NCBI GenBank assembly: GCA_017412115.1
Contig: JAFPYR010000117.1
Span: 1 to 64,000, forward strand
From: Bacteroidales bacterium
Lineage (GTDB): Bacteria; Bacteroidota; Bacteroidia; Bacteroidales; UBA3824
Reading direction: 5' to 3'
DNA length: 64,000 bases
The notes beneath the pieces were generated by a model that saw nothing but the letters and a program-made list of their open reading frames with translations, did not search any database and was not told the origin of the DNA. Positions 44,211 to 57,550 of this stretch are shown here, one piece after another (position 1 is the first letter of the stretch; each line of letters begins with the position of its first letter). A program made the translations under genes and the position numbers.

Positions 44211-46133
44211 ATGTACAGAATTGTTTTAGTTATATTTTTTACAGCACTTTTCTCCCTTTTGAAAGCGCAACAAACTCAAGTGATTTTCACTATTGACGGC
44301 AAAAACATTACAGCCGGAGAGTTTATCTCTGACAGTCACGGACTTATAAAGACTTTAGAGAATTGGGATTTTTCACAATTAATAGAAAAATATGCTGATT
44401 ACAGACTGCAAATTTACGATGCAAAAAAGAAGAAATTGGACACTCTAACGAGTTTTCACCAAGCAGACGAATATTTTGAAAACTGCTTGATGATTCAACA
44501 CGTTTTTGAGGGCAAAACAGCTCAAAAATATTTCAAAGAAGAGGTTGCACGCTCTGAATATCAATATCTTGTAAGTTATATCAAAATTAGCATTTCGGCT
44601 AATTCCAAAACCGACACTTCGGTTGCTTACAAAAAAATAATGTCTATAAGAAACCGATTATCAAACGGTTATAGTTTTTCAAAACTTGCACGTCAACTCT
44701 CTGACGATTTCAATGCTAATTTTACCGGCGGCGACCTCGGTTGGGTTTCGCCCGTGGATTTTTTTGCCGGAGGCGAAGCAGAAAATTACATAATTAACCA
44801 TTATGACAACGACGAACTTTCTGCTCCGATAAGAAGCGGTGATTATTATTATCTGATAAAAACCGGCGGAAGAAGAAAAGCCGTATCCACGGTTACAATA
44901 AGTGCAATCGTTAAACCCAAAAGATATTCTTGGCAATACAACGACTCTATCAGAAAACTTTTCCTCGATATAAAAGAAGAAATTAAAAACGGAAAATCAT
45001 TTTCTCAACTTCAAAGCCAATATTCTGATTATCCGTTCAAAGAAGAAACGATTTCTCTGGACGAGGCTTACAAAAAGTTTTCGACCAAAATCTATATCAA
45101 AAACAATACAAGCGGTGTAAGCAACGTTATCGAAACGCCTAACTTCTTTTGTATCACCAAGATAATAAAAGAATCTAACGGTAAAAGAGACGTTGATTAC
45201 ATAAAAGAAAAATTCATTGGCTCGGAAAAATTCAAAGAATGTTACAATGCTTTTATGGATTCGCTCAAAGACAAAGCGGGTTATAAAAAACTTTCGGATT
45301 ATAAGGCACTTTACAAATTGTTTCCCGATTCAGCGATTTATTTCGGGAAATGGGAGCCCGAAAGACTTGACCGTTACAGCGAAAATCTTTTTGAATTCAA
45401 CGGCAAAACTTATTCTGTAAGCGATTTTGCAGAATACGTTTATAAAACTCAAGGTCAGGACAATTATGACAGAATCGAAAACTATTTGAGAGGCAAATAC
45501 AATGAAATGACAAATTCATTGGTTTTTCAAATCGCTGACAAAGTCTTGAAACAAAATCCGGATTTCAATCCTAAAATGCAAAGTTTTAGAAATGAAGAAC
45601 TTTTTAGGATTTATAAGGAAAAACAAAATCTTCAAAAAATCGCACGCGATACTCAAAAAGTTTACGCCTATTACAAAACTTTGAATATCAAACTCAAAAC
45701 AAGTCATGTTTTAAAAATAAGTTTTTATGATTATTTAACAGACAAAAACCGCAAAAAAGCAATTAAATTTGCTGCCGAAATATACAAGGACAGCAATTAT
45801 GTTTTCAACCCTGAGGTGATGAAACATATTAAAACGGGAATTTACAAATTAGGAGAAAATTCCGATGTTGATGATATTATAAAAAACTTTGATTCAGGAA
45901 ATTACACTCAAGAAAATAACGGTGTAACCGATATACAAAAAAATCATACGGTTGCCGTCATAAAAGTACAAACTTTTCCCGTGGAATATTCCGCAAAAGA
46001 GGTTTTCCCGATAATATCGCCCCTGTATTACAGACATTTGGAAGAGGAAAATATAGAGCAATTAAGGAAAAAATATAATTTAGAAATTCAAGAAAACGCT
46101 TTAGAGAATATAAAGAAATTATTTGAAAAATAA
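44211..46133 (+). CDS. Periplasmic peptidyl-prolyl isomerase (PpiC/SurA-like)
   Basis: A 640-residue protein with a signal peptide (SLLKAQ) and a parvulin-type rotamase domain at about 110-230 (KISISANSK, FSKLARQLSDDFNANFTGGDLGWV). A second, weaker parvulin-like region may lie at about 240-330. The remainder is helical and unassigned. First gene of the folding operon; the next starts immediately after its stop (TAAATG). It probably helps outer-membrane protein assembly. Confidence 0.85.
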   Translation: MYRIVLVIFFTALFSLLKAQQTQVIFTIDGKNITAGEFISDSHGLIKTLENWDFSQLIEKYADYRLQIYDAKKKKLDTLTSFHQADEYFENCLMIQHVFEGKTAQKYFKEEVARSEYQYLVSYIKISISANSKTDTSVAYKKIMSIRNRLSNGYSFSKLARQLSDDFNANFTGGDLGWVSPVDFFAGGEAENYIINHYDNDELSAPIRSGDYYYLIKTGGRRKAVSTVTISAIVKPKRYSWQYNDSIRKLFLDIKEEIKNGKSFSQLQSQYSDYPFKEETISLDEAYKKFSTKIYIKNNTSGVSNVIETPNFFCITKIIKESNGKRDVDYIKEKFIGSEKFKECYNAFMDSLKDKAGYKKLSDYKALYKLFPDSAIYFGKWEPERLDRYSENLFEFNGKTYSVSDFAEYVYKTQGQDNYDRIENYLRGKYNEMTNSLVFQIADKVLKQNPDFNPKMQSFRNEELFRIYKEKQNLQKIARDTQKVYAYYKTLNIKLKTSHVLKISFYDYLTDKNRKKAIKFAAEIYKDSNYVFNPEVMKHIKTGIYKLGENSDVDDIIKNFDSGNYTQENNGVTDIQKNHTVAVIKVQTFPVEYSAKEVFPIISPLYYRHLEEENIEQLRKKYNLEIQENALENIKKLFEK

Positions 46134-47021
46134 ATGAAAAATTTCGTTATAAAAAATATATGTACCTTTGCAATGCCGGCTTTGATTTCTTCGGCATTGT
46201 TTTCGTGTTCACAGCCTGAAAATTTTCAAGGCAAAACGCCTTTGGCGAAGGTTTATGACAATTACCTTTATTACGAAGACCTCGGCGATTTGGTCCCTAA
46301 AGGCTCTTCAGCTCAAGATAGTGCAGCAAAGGTAAAAAGTTACATTGATGTCTGGGCAAAACAACAACTGATGATAAAAAAAGCAGAAATCAACCTCTCG
46401 CCCGAACAAAAAGATGTTCAGAAACAGTTGGAGGAATATCGCAACAATTTGTTGATTTACAAATACAAAGACGAATATATCGCTCAAAATTTAGACACAA
46501 GCGTAACTAAAGCCCAAACCAAAGAATATTACGATACCCATCAAGACGACATGATTTTAAACAGTGCCGTCGTAAAAGCGATTTTTCTACAAATTCCTGA
46601 CAATCAGGATATTATTAAAACTGCTAAAAAACTTTTGGAATACCGCAACGATGAAGATTCGCTCGCATTAACGGAGTTTTGCAAAACAAAAGCCGTTAAA
46701 ACCGAAAATTTCAATTTAAAATGGGTAACCCTGACTCAAGCCTGCAAATTTATGCCGGAAATGATCAGCGAAAAAAACGATATACTGAAAACTCACGGCA
46801 TTATCACCGGCAAAGACGATGATTTTGTATATCTTTTGAAAATCAAGGATTTCATACCCGCAGGCGGAATAACACCGTATGATTTAGAGGAAAAAACCAT
46901 TTCAAGAATACTGATTAACAAACGCAAAACTAAATTAATAACTGACTTGGAGTCAAATATTTTCACGGATGCCGTTTCAAGAGGCAACCTTGAATATTTC
47001 AATCCCAAAACAACAAAATAA
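46134..47021 (+). CDS. SurA-N-like chaperone lipoprotein
   Basis: A 295-residue lipoprotein (signal ending ALFSC). It resembles the PPIC/SurA chaperone set but I see no clear parvulin active-site block; the N-terminal part is similar to SurA N-domains (LVPKGSSAQDSAAKVKSYIDVW). The C-terminal KRKTKLITDLESN is typical of such proteins. Start is directly after the preceding stop. It may be a chaperone rather than an isomerase. Confidence 0.75.
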   Translation: MKNFVIKNICTFAMPALISSALFSCSQPENFQGKTPLAKVYDNYLYYEDLGDLVPKGSSAQDSAAKVKSYIDVWAKQQLMIKKAEINLSPEQKDVQKQLEEYRNNLLIYKYKDEYIAQNLDTSVTKAQTKEYYDTHQDDMILNSAVVKAIFLQIPDNQDIIKTAKKLLEYRNDEDSLALTEFCKTKAVKTENFNLKWVTLTQACKFMPEMISEKNDILKTHGIITGKDDDFVYLLKIKDFIPAGGITPYDLEEKTISRILINKRKTKLITDLESNIFTDAVSRGNLEYFNPKTTK

Positions 47022-47034
47022 ACACAAAGAAAAA

Positions 47035-48411
47035 ATGATTAACAAAATAAAAAGTACGGTATTTTTGCTGATTGTTTTAAGCGCATTTTTCGGCTCTCAA
47101 ACAATGGCTCAAAACGCAAAAGACACCGTTGTAGTGGACAAAGTAGTCGGAATCGTCGGCAACAAAATCATACTCGAATCCGCTATTCAGGCTCAATATT
47201 TTCAGGCCAAAGCCAGAAACAGAACAATTGAAAAATGTAAGATTTTTGAAGACTTACTTTATCAACAACTGCTTGTGGCTCAGTCTGAAATCGACTCTTT
47301 GGAGGTTTCGGATAAAGAAGTTGAAGCCGAAATTCAACAAAGACTTCAAGGTTTTATCGATCAACTCGGCGGCGTTGAAAAAGTGGAAGAATATTTCAAC
47401 AAACCCTTAGGAGAAATCAAAGAAGATTTGAGAGATGTTACCGAGGACCAATTATTAGCACAAAGAGAAAGAGGCGAAATTACAAAAGATATAAAAATTA
47501 CGCCCTCCGAGGTTAATAAATTTTATAAAACGCTTTCAAAAGACTCTTTGCCGCTGATAGATTTGACATTGGAGATGAATCAAATAGTAATTTATCCCGA
47601 AATTTCCAAGAAAGACATTGAAGCGGTAAAAAAACGTTTGAACGACATCAGAGAAGAGGTTTTGAAAGGCGGAGCACTTTTTGAAACCAAAGCAATACTT
47701 TATTCCGAAGACCCCGGCTCCTCTGCAAAAGGCGGCGAACTCGGAATGATGTCAAGGGGCGAACTCGTACCGGAATTTTCTTCGGCGGCTTTCGCTTTGA
47801 AAAAAGATTCGATTTCCGATATTATAAAATCAGATTTCGGTTATCACATCATACAAATGATAGACCGCAAGGGCGAGAGAATCAACGTCCGTCATATCCT
47901 AATGAAACCAAAATTCACTCAAGAGTCAAAATATAAAGCAAAACAAAAAATCGACAGCATCTACACCGCATTAACTGAAAAAAAATACAGTTTTGAAGAT
48001 GCTGCAAAATTGTTTTCAGAGGATACCAAAACCTCTAAAAACGGCGGTTTGATGATAAATCCTTACACGGGAACCTCAAAATTTACCGAAGACCAAATTT
48101 ATCCCACAAACTATTATAACATAAAAAATCTCAAGGAAGGTGAGTTTTCAAAACCGTTTGAAACTTTTGACGACAAAGGAAACATCGTTTACAAAATCAT
48201 ATTCATCAAGAGTAAAGTAATGCCGCATCAAGCAACGATAGAGACTGATTATCAAGAAATTCAAGACATGGCGATGGAGAAAAAATACAAAAAGGCATAC
48301 GACAAATGGATTGCCGAAAAATCACAGTCTACGTACATAAAAATCGACAAAAGTTACAAAACCTGTCCCTTTGAATACGAAGGCTGGCTTCATTCAGAAA
48401 TAAAAAAATAA
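47035..48411 (+). CDS. surA: SurA-type peptidyl-prolyl isomerase
   Basis: A 458-residue periplasmic chaperone: signal ending TMAQ, SurA N-domain (DKVVGIVGNKIILESAI), and two parvulin domains (about 170-275 with SEDPGSSAKGGELGMMSRGELVPEF, and about 280-390 with NVRHILMKPK and SEDTKTSKNGGLM). I use the ATG at 47035; the frame extends upstream but lacks a start near a signal peptide. Outer-membrane protein biogenesis factor in the same operon as the two previous genes. Confidence 0.9.
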   Translation: MINKIKSTVFLLIVLSAFFGSQTMAQNAKDTVVVDKVVGIVGNKIILESAIQAQYFQAKARNRTIEKCKIFEDLLYQQLLVAQSEIDSLEVSDKEVEAEIQQRLQGFIDQLGGVEKVEEYFNKPLGEIKEDLRDVTEDQLLAQRERGEITKDIKITPSEVNKFYKTLSKDSLPLIDLTLEMNQIVIYPEISKKDIEAVKKRLNDIREEVLKGGALFETKAILYSEDPGSSAKGGELGMMSRGELVPEFSSAAFALKKDSISDIIKSDFGYHIIQMIDRKGERINVRHILMKPKFTQESKYKAKQKIDSIYTALTEKKYSFEDAAKLFSEDTKTSKNGGLMINPYTGTSKFTEDQIYPTNYYNIKNLKEGEFSKPFETFDDKGNIVYKIIFIKSKVMPHQATIETDYQEIQDMAMEKKYKKAYDKWIAEKSQSTYIKIDKSYKTCPFEYEGWLHSEIKK

Positions 48412-48424
48412 AAACTCTAAAACC

Positions 48425-49390
48425 ATGATACAATACAAAAGCGACGTAGAAGCCTCTGACAGTCTGAAACTTAAACACGATGCTCTTTTAACAGAAATAG
48501 AGAAAGTAGTTTTCGGACAAAGAGAAATTATAGAACAAGTTTTAACAGTGATGTTTGCCGGCGGACATTGCCTTTTGGTAGGTGTTCCGGGACTTGCTAA
48601 AACATTACTTGTCAATACGATAGCAAAAGCGTTGGATTTAAAATACAAACGTATACAATTCACGCCTGACTTAATGCCGTCCGACATTACGGGTTCGGAA
48701 ATTTTGGACGAAAACAAGCAGTTCAAATTTGTTAAAGGACCTGTTTTTGCTAACATTATTTTGGCTGACGAAATCAACCGTACTCCGCCTAAAACACAAT
48801 CCGCACTTCTTGAAGCGATGCAAGAGCATACCGTAACGGTCTCTGGCAACAATTACAAATTGGAAGAACCGTTTTTTGTTTTGGCAACACAAAACCCGGT
48901 TGAACAAGAAGGAACATATCCTTTGCCGGAGGCGCAATTAGACAGGTTTATGTTCAACGTAATTTTGGATTATCCGTCTTTGGAAGATGAAATTACGATT
49001 GTTAAAAACACGACAAAAGATATCATTGTTGAAACTCAAAAAGTGGTTTCGGCAGAAGAAATTCTTTATTTCCGCGAACTGATAAAACGTGCACCCGTTG
49101 CGGACAACGTTATAAAATATGCGGTTTCGTTAGTAGCAAAAACCCGTCCGAAAACTCAAAATTCCGATGCTTTAGCCGATAAATATCTCAACTGGGGAGC
49201 CGGTCCGAGAGCCTCTCAATATTTGATAACGGGAGCTAAAACTTACGCCCTTCTTCACGGCAAATATTCGCCTGATATTGACGATGTTAAAGCCGTTGCA
49301 TTACCGGTTTTAAGACACAGAATCATACGCAATTACCAAGCCGAAGCAGAAGGTCTTACAGAGGATGATTTAATAAAAAAAATGTTATAA
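48425..49390 (+). CDS. MoxR-family AAA+ ATPase
   Basis: A 321-residue AAA+ protein of the MoxR group. Walker A is GVPGLAKT (about 54-61), Walker B IILADEINR, sensor 1 region LATQNPVEQEGTYPLPEAQLDRF, and the Arg-finger/sensor 2 part is present toward the C-terminus. MoxR proteins are thought to help maturation of complexes, often with von Willebrand or DUF58 partners; none is in this window. It lies 13 bases after surA on the same strand, ending the operon before a terminator. Confidence 0.93.
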   Translation: MIQYKSDVEASDSLKLKHDALLTEIEKVVFGQREIIEQVLTVMFAGGHCLLVGVPGLAKTLLVNTIAKALDLKYKRIQFTPDLMPSDITGSEILDENKQFKFVKGPVFANIILADEINRTPPKTQSALLEAMQEHTVTVSGNNYKLEEPFFVLATQNPVEQEGTYPLPEAQLDRFMFNVILDYPSLEDEITIVKNTTKDIIVETQKVVSAEEILYFRELIKRAPVADNVIKYAVSLVAKTRPKTQNSDALADKYLNWGAGPRASQYLITGAKTYALLHGKYSPDIDDVKAVALPVLRHRIIRNYQAEAEGLTEDDLIKKML

Positions 49391-49393
49391 AGA

Positions 49394-52535
<3,142 letters not shown>

Positions 52536-52596
52536 TTAAATAAGTTTTTCAGCGCAAGGTATGAATTTTTTTTGAATTTTTCAGAACTCCAAAAAC

Positions 52597-52636
52597 AAAA
52601 AAAACGGAACAGAAAAACTCCGCTCCGTTTTTTTTA
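52597..52636 (-). terminator. Terminator of the outer-membrane barrel gene
   Basis: AAAAACGGA and its complement pair around a 15-base region; T run on the minus strand follows. It lies after the stop of the barrel gene (52662) and before lacZ. Confidence 0.7.
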
Positions 52637-52661
52637 TTATAATTATGGAATATTTTTTTCT

Positions 52662-53462
52662 CTAAAATCCGAGTTGAAATCCAGCAAATGCCGCTACGTC
52701 ATCTAACTGAGGATTATAACCGAAAGTCGCATAAACCGGTAATTTGAATTTATCCGTTATAGGTATATCTTTTGAAACTTGAAGTCCTATATTCACTACA
52801 TTAAACCCATCATGCGTACCCGTACCGTCACCGTACCACGTTGAAGGATTGAAAACCATACCAACACAAGGACGAATGTTTACATTACTTATAATATCCT
52901 CTAAATTATATCCAAGTTCAAAATATGTTCCGTAAGCGTTTTTCTCAGCCTCGTCAGGGTCTTCTAATTCCAACCAATATTTTTTGTCAGCACCGTAAAA
53001 AAGAACGTTCATCGATGCGTCCAAACCGAAATTACTTTCCCAATCCACAGAAAACTCAAACGTATGAGCCGTTTCGTCAGCTTTGTATTTTCCATATTTC
53101 GGCACATTAGGAACGTTAGTATCCTCTTGCGTAAAATAATCCGTTACGGTAAATGTCAGCTGATCGGCAATCGTATAAGAGGCAAAAATATCAAACTCTT
53201 TCATATTACCGTTAAAATCGGTACAATTCCAAAGTCCAAGAGTGAAATTTCCCGCATAAAAATCTATGTAAGGTTGAAAATTAGCACCCTTGAGCAACAA
53301 ATTCCCTCGCCAAAGATATGCACTTGTCATATCAAAACCGCCGTCAAAAGCTATGCCGGAGGATTTCTCCTGTATTTCCAAATCCTCATCGTCGTCTTCT
53401 TGAGCCAAAGCACCGAATGAAATCAATGTTGCACACGCAAATGTTAAAATTATTTTTTTCAT
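52662..53462 (-). CDS. Outer-membrane beta-barrel of the TorF/Gcw_chp type
   Basis: A 266-residue secreted barrel protein with a signal ending ALAQ. An acidic linker (EDDDEDLEIQEK) follows, then the hallmark DMTSAYLWRGNLLLKGANFQPYIDF, paired strands such as EFDIFASYTIADQLTFTVTDYF, and a terminal Phe (AGFQLGF). This fits porin-like proteins of the TorF/Gcw_chp group. The substrate is not known. It stands alone on the minus strand. Confidence 0.8.
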   Translation of the reverse strand: MKKIILTFACATLISFGALAQEDDDEDLEIQEKSSGIAFDGGFDMTSAYLWRGNLLLKGANFQPYIDFYAGNFTLGLWNCTDFNGNMKEFDIFASYTIADQLTFTVTDYFTQEDTNVPNVPKYGKYKADETAHTFEFSVDWESNFGLDASMNVLFYGADKKYWLELEDPDEAEKNAYGTYFELGYNLEDIISNVNIRPCVGMVFNPSTWYGDGTGTHDGFNVVNIGLQVSKDIPITDKFKLPVYATFGYNPQLDDVAAFAGFQLGF

Positions 53463-53500
53463 AATTTAATTCTTTTTAAATTGTTATACTCTAAAAAAAA

Positions 53501-55285
53501 CTATTCCGTTTTAAAGAATTTCATTAATTCTGTCAAATTTTCTGAAAGTTCAGAAAGGATATCGCTGTTGTCCGACATTTTTTTAGATAATTGGGCAAAC
53601 TGCTGAGTTGTCAGATTGAAACGCTGAACGGCTGTGTTAATCTGATTGCTGCCCAAAGCCTGCTCCGAACAAGAGGCGGCAATTTCTTTTACCAAAACGG
53701 CAGTTCTTTCAATATCCGGCAAAACAGCCGCAAAGGCATCGCCCGTATCTTTTGCAATAGACTGACCGTCTTTGCTGACAACATCAATCTCTTTTGCAGC
53801 TAATGCACTGCGCTCGGCAAGTTTTCTGACCTCGGCTGCAACTACGGCAAAACCTTTTCCGTGTTCGCCCGCTCTTGCCGCCTCAACAGCCGCATTAAGA
53901 GCAAGAAGATTGGTCTGAAAGGCAATTTCGTCAATGATTGAAATTTTTTCGGCAATAAGGTTCATCGCTTTAACGGAATTTTCAGCAGTACGGCTGCAAT
54001 CCTTAATCGTTCGAGAAGTTTTAAAGGCAATTCTCTCAGTTTCTTTTGCGTTTTCGTCGCTCTGACCGATTGAGGCTGCAATCTCTTCCATCGAAGATGA
54101 AACTTCCTCTGCCGAAGAGGCTTGGTCATCTGCCGCTTCACTCATCTGACGACTCGCCGAATTAAGCTCAAAACTTGACGAAGAAATTTTTTGTGAACAC
54201 TCTGAAATCGACCTTATTATATGATTAATATTGTCAGACAAATTAGCCATAGAATTTTGCAACATTCCGATTTCGTCTTCTCTGTCAGTATTTTCGACCT
54301 TAATACTAAGATTACCGTTTGAAATTTCCTTTGCATAGTCAATACTCTTTTTAAGAGGTAGTATAAGCGTTCTGATTAAAACAGAAATTGTCAATATAAT
54401 TACTACAAACGAAATTATAAGACCGATAATTATAAAAATTCTCGTCGAAAAAAGTTCCTCGTCAATAACCGAAGCTGTTTTGTTAACAAGTCCTGAAGTA
54501 TAAGCCTGCATTTTTCTGCAAATATCATAATTTTCAATACACCTGTTGTCGATAATCCACATATTGTCAAAAGCCTCTTTAGAAATTTCTGAATACGAGG
54601 CTGCCAAAGAAGTATATTGTTTGAAAAGTGAATTGATTTCCCTGTTAGAAAGTTGTTTTAATTCTTTTTCGGTTTGGGCATTCCACTCCAAGAATTTCTC
54701 CGGTTCGTCAAGATTGTCCATCACAGAGGCGCAATAAATAATTTTAGCAGCTCTCTCCGCCAAAACACCCTGAGCCGGCGGTGCTGTCTGCCCTATCTCG
54801 GAAAGTTTTTCAATAATTTGGTCTCTAACCTCAATAAAACTATTCCATAATTCGAGCCTTTTGTCGTTAGCCTTCCAAGACTTATCAAAAATAGGAACAT
54901 AATCGTCCCAAATATCCGCAAGTTGATTATACCAAACAAGAAGACTATCTTTACGCTCAGAGCCAAGGAGGATTTTTAAGGTGTCCATACTCGCCAAAGA
55001 TTCTCTAATGAACTCATGACTTTCCTCAATATCGTGCTCGGTCAGATCCTTTACATACTCCTCAAGCGCAAGGACTGCATTATATGAAATCTCATCAACG
55101 TCCTCACTCATTTTCACGATACGCAAATACTCGTGAGCCAAATCATCGGCTTTCGTATTAACGGTTGCCGTTCTGAAAATCATAAAAAAAGCCATAATGA
55201 TTAAAGGCAGAGCCGCAGCACACAACCCCTTAATTAATTTACCTTTAATACTTCCACCTGAAAGAAATGATAATTTATTTGACAT
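53501..55285 (-). CDS. Methyl-accepting chemotaxis protein
   Basis: A 594-residue membrane chemoreceptor. One membrane helix near the N-terminus (about 20-37), a periplasmic helical sensor (about 40-285), a second helix (about 287-310), a HAMP domain and a C-terminal signalling domain with the hairpin tip [27 protein letters not shown]. No NWETF-type C-terminal pentapeptide. No che genes are in this window, and many gut Bacteroidales lack chemotaxis, so it is notable. Confidence 0.92.
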   Translation of the reverse strand: MSNKLSFLSGGSIKGKLIKGLCAAALPLIIMAFFMIFRTATVNTKADDLAHEYLRIVKMSEDVDEISYNAVLALEEYVKDLTEHDIEESHEFIRESLASMDTLKILLGSERKDSLLVWYNQLADIWDDYVPIFDKSWKANDKRLELWNSFIEVRDQIIEKLSEIGQTAPPAQGVLAERAAKIIYCASVMDNLDEPEKFLEWNAQTEKELKQLSNREINSLFKQYTSLAASYSEISKEAFDNMWIIDNRCIENYDICRKMQAYTSGLVNKTASVIDEELFSTRIFIIIGLIISFVVIILTISVLIRTLILPLKKSIDYAKEISNGNLSIKVENTDREDEIGMLQNSMANLSDNINHIIRSISECSQKISSSSFELNSASRQMSEAADDQASSAEEVSSSMEEIAASIGQSDENAKETERIAFKTSRTIKDCSRTAENSVKAMNLIAEKISIIDEIAFQTNLLALNAAVEAARAGEHGKGFAVVAAEVRKLAERSALAAKEIDVVSKDGQSIAKDTGDAFAAVLPDIERTAVLVKEIAASCSEQALGSNQINTAVQRFNLTTQQFAQLSKKMSDNSDILSELSENLTELMKFFKTE

Positions 55286-55385
55286 AATAATTTAAGTTTG
55301 TTATTTGATAAAAAATAAATGCAAATATTTTGCCGAAAAGGTATAAAAAATATCACATAAAAACAAAGAAATTAGACAATTTTTG

Positions 55386-57467
55386 TTAATAAAAACAAAT
55401 AAAATCAAGATAAGCACCGTCTTTTTTAACGTCATGCACCAAAACGCCCGAAGATAGAAAAAAGTCTTTAATTTTTTCGATATTCATCCCCCGGCGTGAA
55501 GAATCAAAAATAACTTCTTTTGGAGAAAAAACTTTAAGGACCTCAGAGTTAGAAAAATCAAAACCGCCCGAAATTATCAGACAATCAACTTTAAATTCTT
55601 GATTTTTAAAGACTTCCAACTGAAAACGATTTGACAAAACGAAATATTTTTTGCCGTTTAAGACATAATAAAAATCTCTCAAATTATCCAAAGTATCAAG
55701 TCTTAAAATTCTCAAAGCCTTAATATCTCTGATTCCGGAAATTTTGTTTGCTATCTCAAGAAAACTTTTGTCAGGATTTTTTCTTGTTGTTAAAACCGTA
55801 CAAGTATCAGCCTTAAAAATATTAATACAACTATAACCCGCTTTGTTACAAACAATTATATTTTCGCCTAAAGGATTTTTAACAGTATTTGAAACGCCGT
55901 TAAATCCGCAAAAAACAGCAAATATAAAAAGTGAAAATTTCAAAACCGCAACTTTTTTATTTGTTAAATAAACGACAAATGCCGCAATAAAAACGTAAAG
56001 CAAAATTGCCGAAATTTTTGACATAAAAATATTTTCAACGCAAGAATACGGCAAAGTCTCTATCCACGAAACTGAATTTATCATCATTTTCAACAAGAAA
56101 TCCAAAACAGAGGCAATCATTCCCGAAAAAACCGTAAAATAGCTGAAAATAAGCATTATAACTGCTGAAATCATAATAAAAAACGACAGAGGAATCACAA
56201 TAATATTTGTCAGCATAAAATACATAGGAAACTGATTGAAAGTACTGATACTCAAAACCGCAGTCCCGACTTGAGCGGCAAGAGAAACCGATAAAATCCC
56301 GATAAAATAATTAGCCAAATATTTCAAATGAATCTTTAAAGTACTGTCATTCACGAAATTATGTTTTAACTCCAAAGGTTTCATAAGCGGCATAACAGCA
56401 AGAATAGATGCCACTGCCGAATAACTCAACAAAAACCCGACGTTAAAAATCAATAACGGATTGATTATCAGCAATACAAAGCATGAAAAGGCAAGTGTCG
56501 GAAAACCCGCCTGAGGCCGTCTTAAAACATTAGAAAACGCCATCAATGAAAACATCAAAGCCGACCTGCAAACACTCGGCGAAAAACCCGTTACCGCCGC
56601 AAAAAGCCACAAAAGCGTTACGATTATCAAAAATTTCAAAATACGTCCCTTTTCAGTATAATTCAAAAATTTTAGCAAAAAATTGATAATCAGCAAAATA
56701 ATACCCGTATGAAGCCCCGAAACCGCTAAAATGTGCATCGAACCGCTCTTTTGAAATGCAGTTATCGTCTCCTCGTCTAAATCCGTTTTGTAACCAAGAG
56801 TAAGTGCCTCCAAAACTGACAATTCTCTTTCCCCGAAATCATAACTGCGATAAATTTTAAGAAGTTTTTCCCTTAATTTTGAACCCCAATATCTAAAACC
56901 ACGGTCATAACCTTTTGAAATAATTTTGAAATCGGTTTTCTTCAGAGCCGTTTCACAATAAACGCCTTGCCTCGACATATATTCTGCATAATCAAATTCA
57001 AACGGATTATTTTCGCTTTCTAACAGCTCAATATCGGAAAAAAATCCTATTAAATCACCACATTCCGGAATCGCAGAATTTTTGTCAAAATAAGCCAAAA
57101 CATTATAATCAAAATTTTTAACAGAATCTCTGACTTTTAATATCGTTTTGAAAGTTTTTGTTTTTTCTTCTAACGGCATTTTAACGATAGCGTATTTCAT
57201 GCCCAAAGAAATATTTTCCGGCTTTTCAGGGCGTTGAAAATTAACAGTAAAAATTCCGAAAGAAACCCATAACAAACAATACAGAAGAAAATTAAGAAAA
57301 ACAAAAGAACGCTTATAACGGATTTTTTTGTTGAAATACAATATCGTCAAACCTATCAGACACACTCCGAGAGCGACAATTCCGAAATACATTCCAATTC
57401 CCAAACAGTATCCCAAAATTATCCCCGATATTGTCCCCGCAAGTATTTTGTAAATAGGAAAATTCAC
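55386..57467 (-). CDS. comEC: ComEC/Rec2-type DNA uptake protein
   Basis: A 693-residue multi-helix protein: DUF4131-like N-terminal part (about 30-200), then the ComEC channel core with ALTLGYKTDLDEETITAFQKSGSMHILAVSGLHTG and many helices (about 250-500). The C-terminal region (about 540-693) is where other ComEC proteins carry a metallo-beta-lactamase domain; here I see no HxHxDH motif, so it is degenerate. ComEC moves single-stranded DNA across the inner membrane in natural transformation. Confidence 0.88.
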   Translation of the reverse strand: MNFPIYKILAGTISGIILGYCLGIGMYFGIVALGVCLIGLTILYFNKKIRYKRSFVFLNFLLYCLLWVSFGIFTVNFQRPEKPENISLGMKYAIVKMPLEEKTKTFKTILKVRDSVKNFDYNVLAYFDKNSAIPECGDLIGFFSDIELLESENNPFEFDYAEYMSRQGVYCETALKKTDFKIISKGYDRGFRYWGSKLREKLLKIYRSYDFGERELSVLEALTLGYKTDLDEETITAFQKSGSMHILAVSGLHTGIILLIINFLLKFLNYTEKGRILKFLIIVTLLWLFAAVTGFSPSVCRSALMFSLMAFSNVLRRPQAGFPTLAFSCFVLLIINPLLIFNVGFLLSYSAVASILAVMPLMKPLELKHNFVNDSTLKIHLKYLANYFIGILSVSLAAQVGTAVLSISTFNQFPMYFMLTNIIVIPLSFFIMISAVIMLIFSYFTVFSGMIASVLDFLLKMMINSVSWIETLPYSCVENIFMSKISAILLYVFIAAFVVYLTNKKVAVLKFSLFIFAVFCGFNGVSNTVKNPLGENIIVCNKAGYSCINIFKADTCTVLTTRKNPDKSFLEIANKISGIRDIKALRILRLDTLDNLRDFYYVLNGKKYFVLSNRFQLEVFKNQEFKVDCLIISGGFDFSNSEVLKVFSPKEVIFDSSRRGMNIEKIKDFFLSSGVLVHDVKKDGAYLDFICFY

Positions 57468-57550
57468 GGTCGCAAACCGTTTTTTTCAAAGAAAAAAAGA
57501 AATGCGCCTTCGACTAACACCGAAAGCGCAAATTTATAATATATTTTTTT

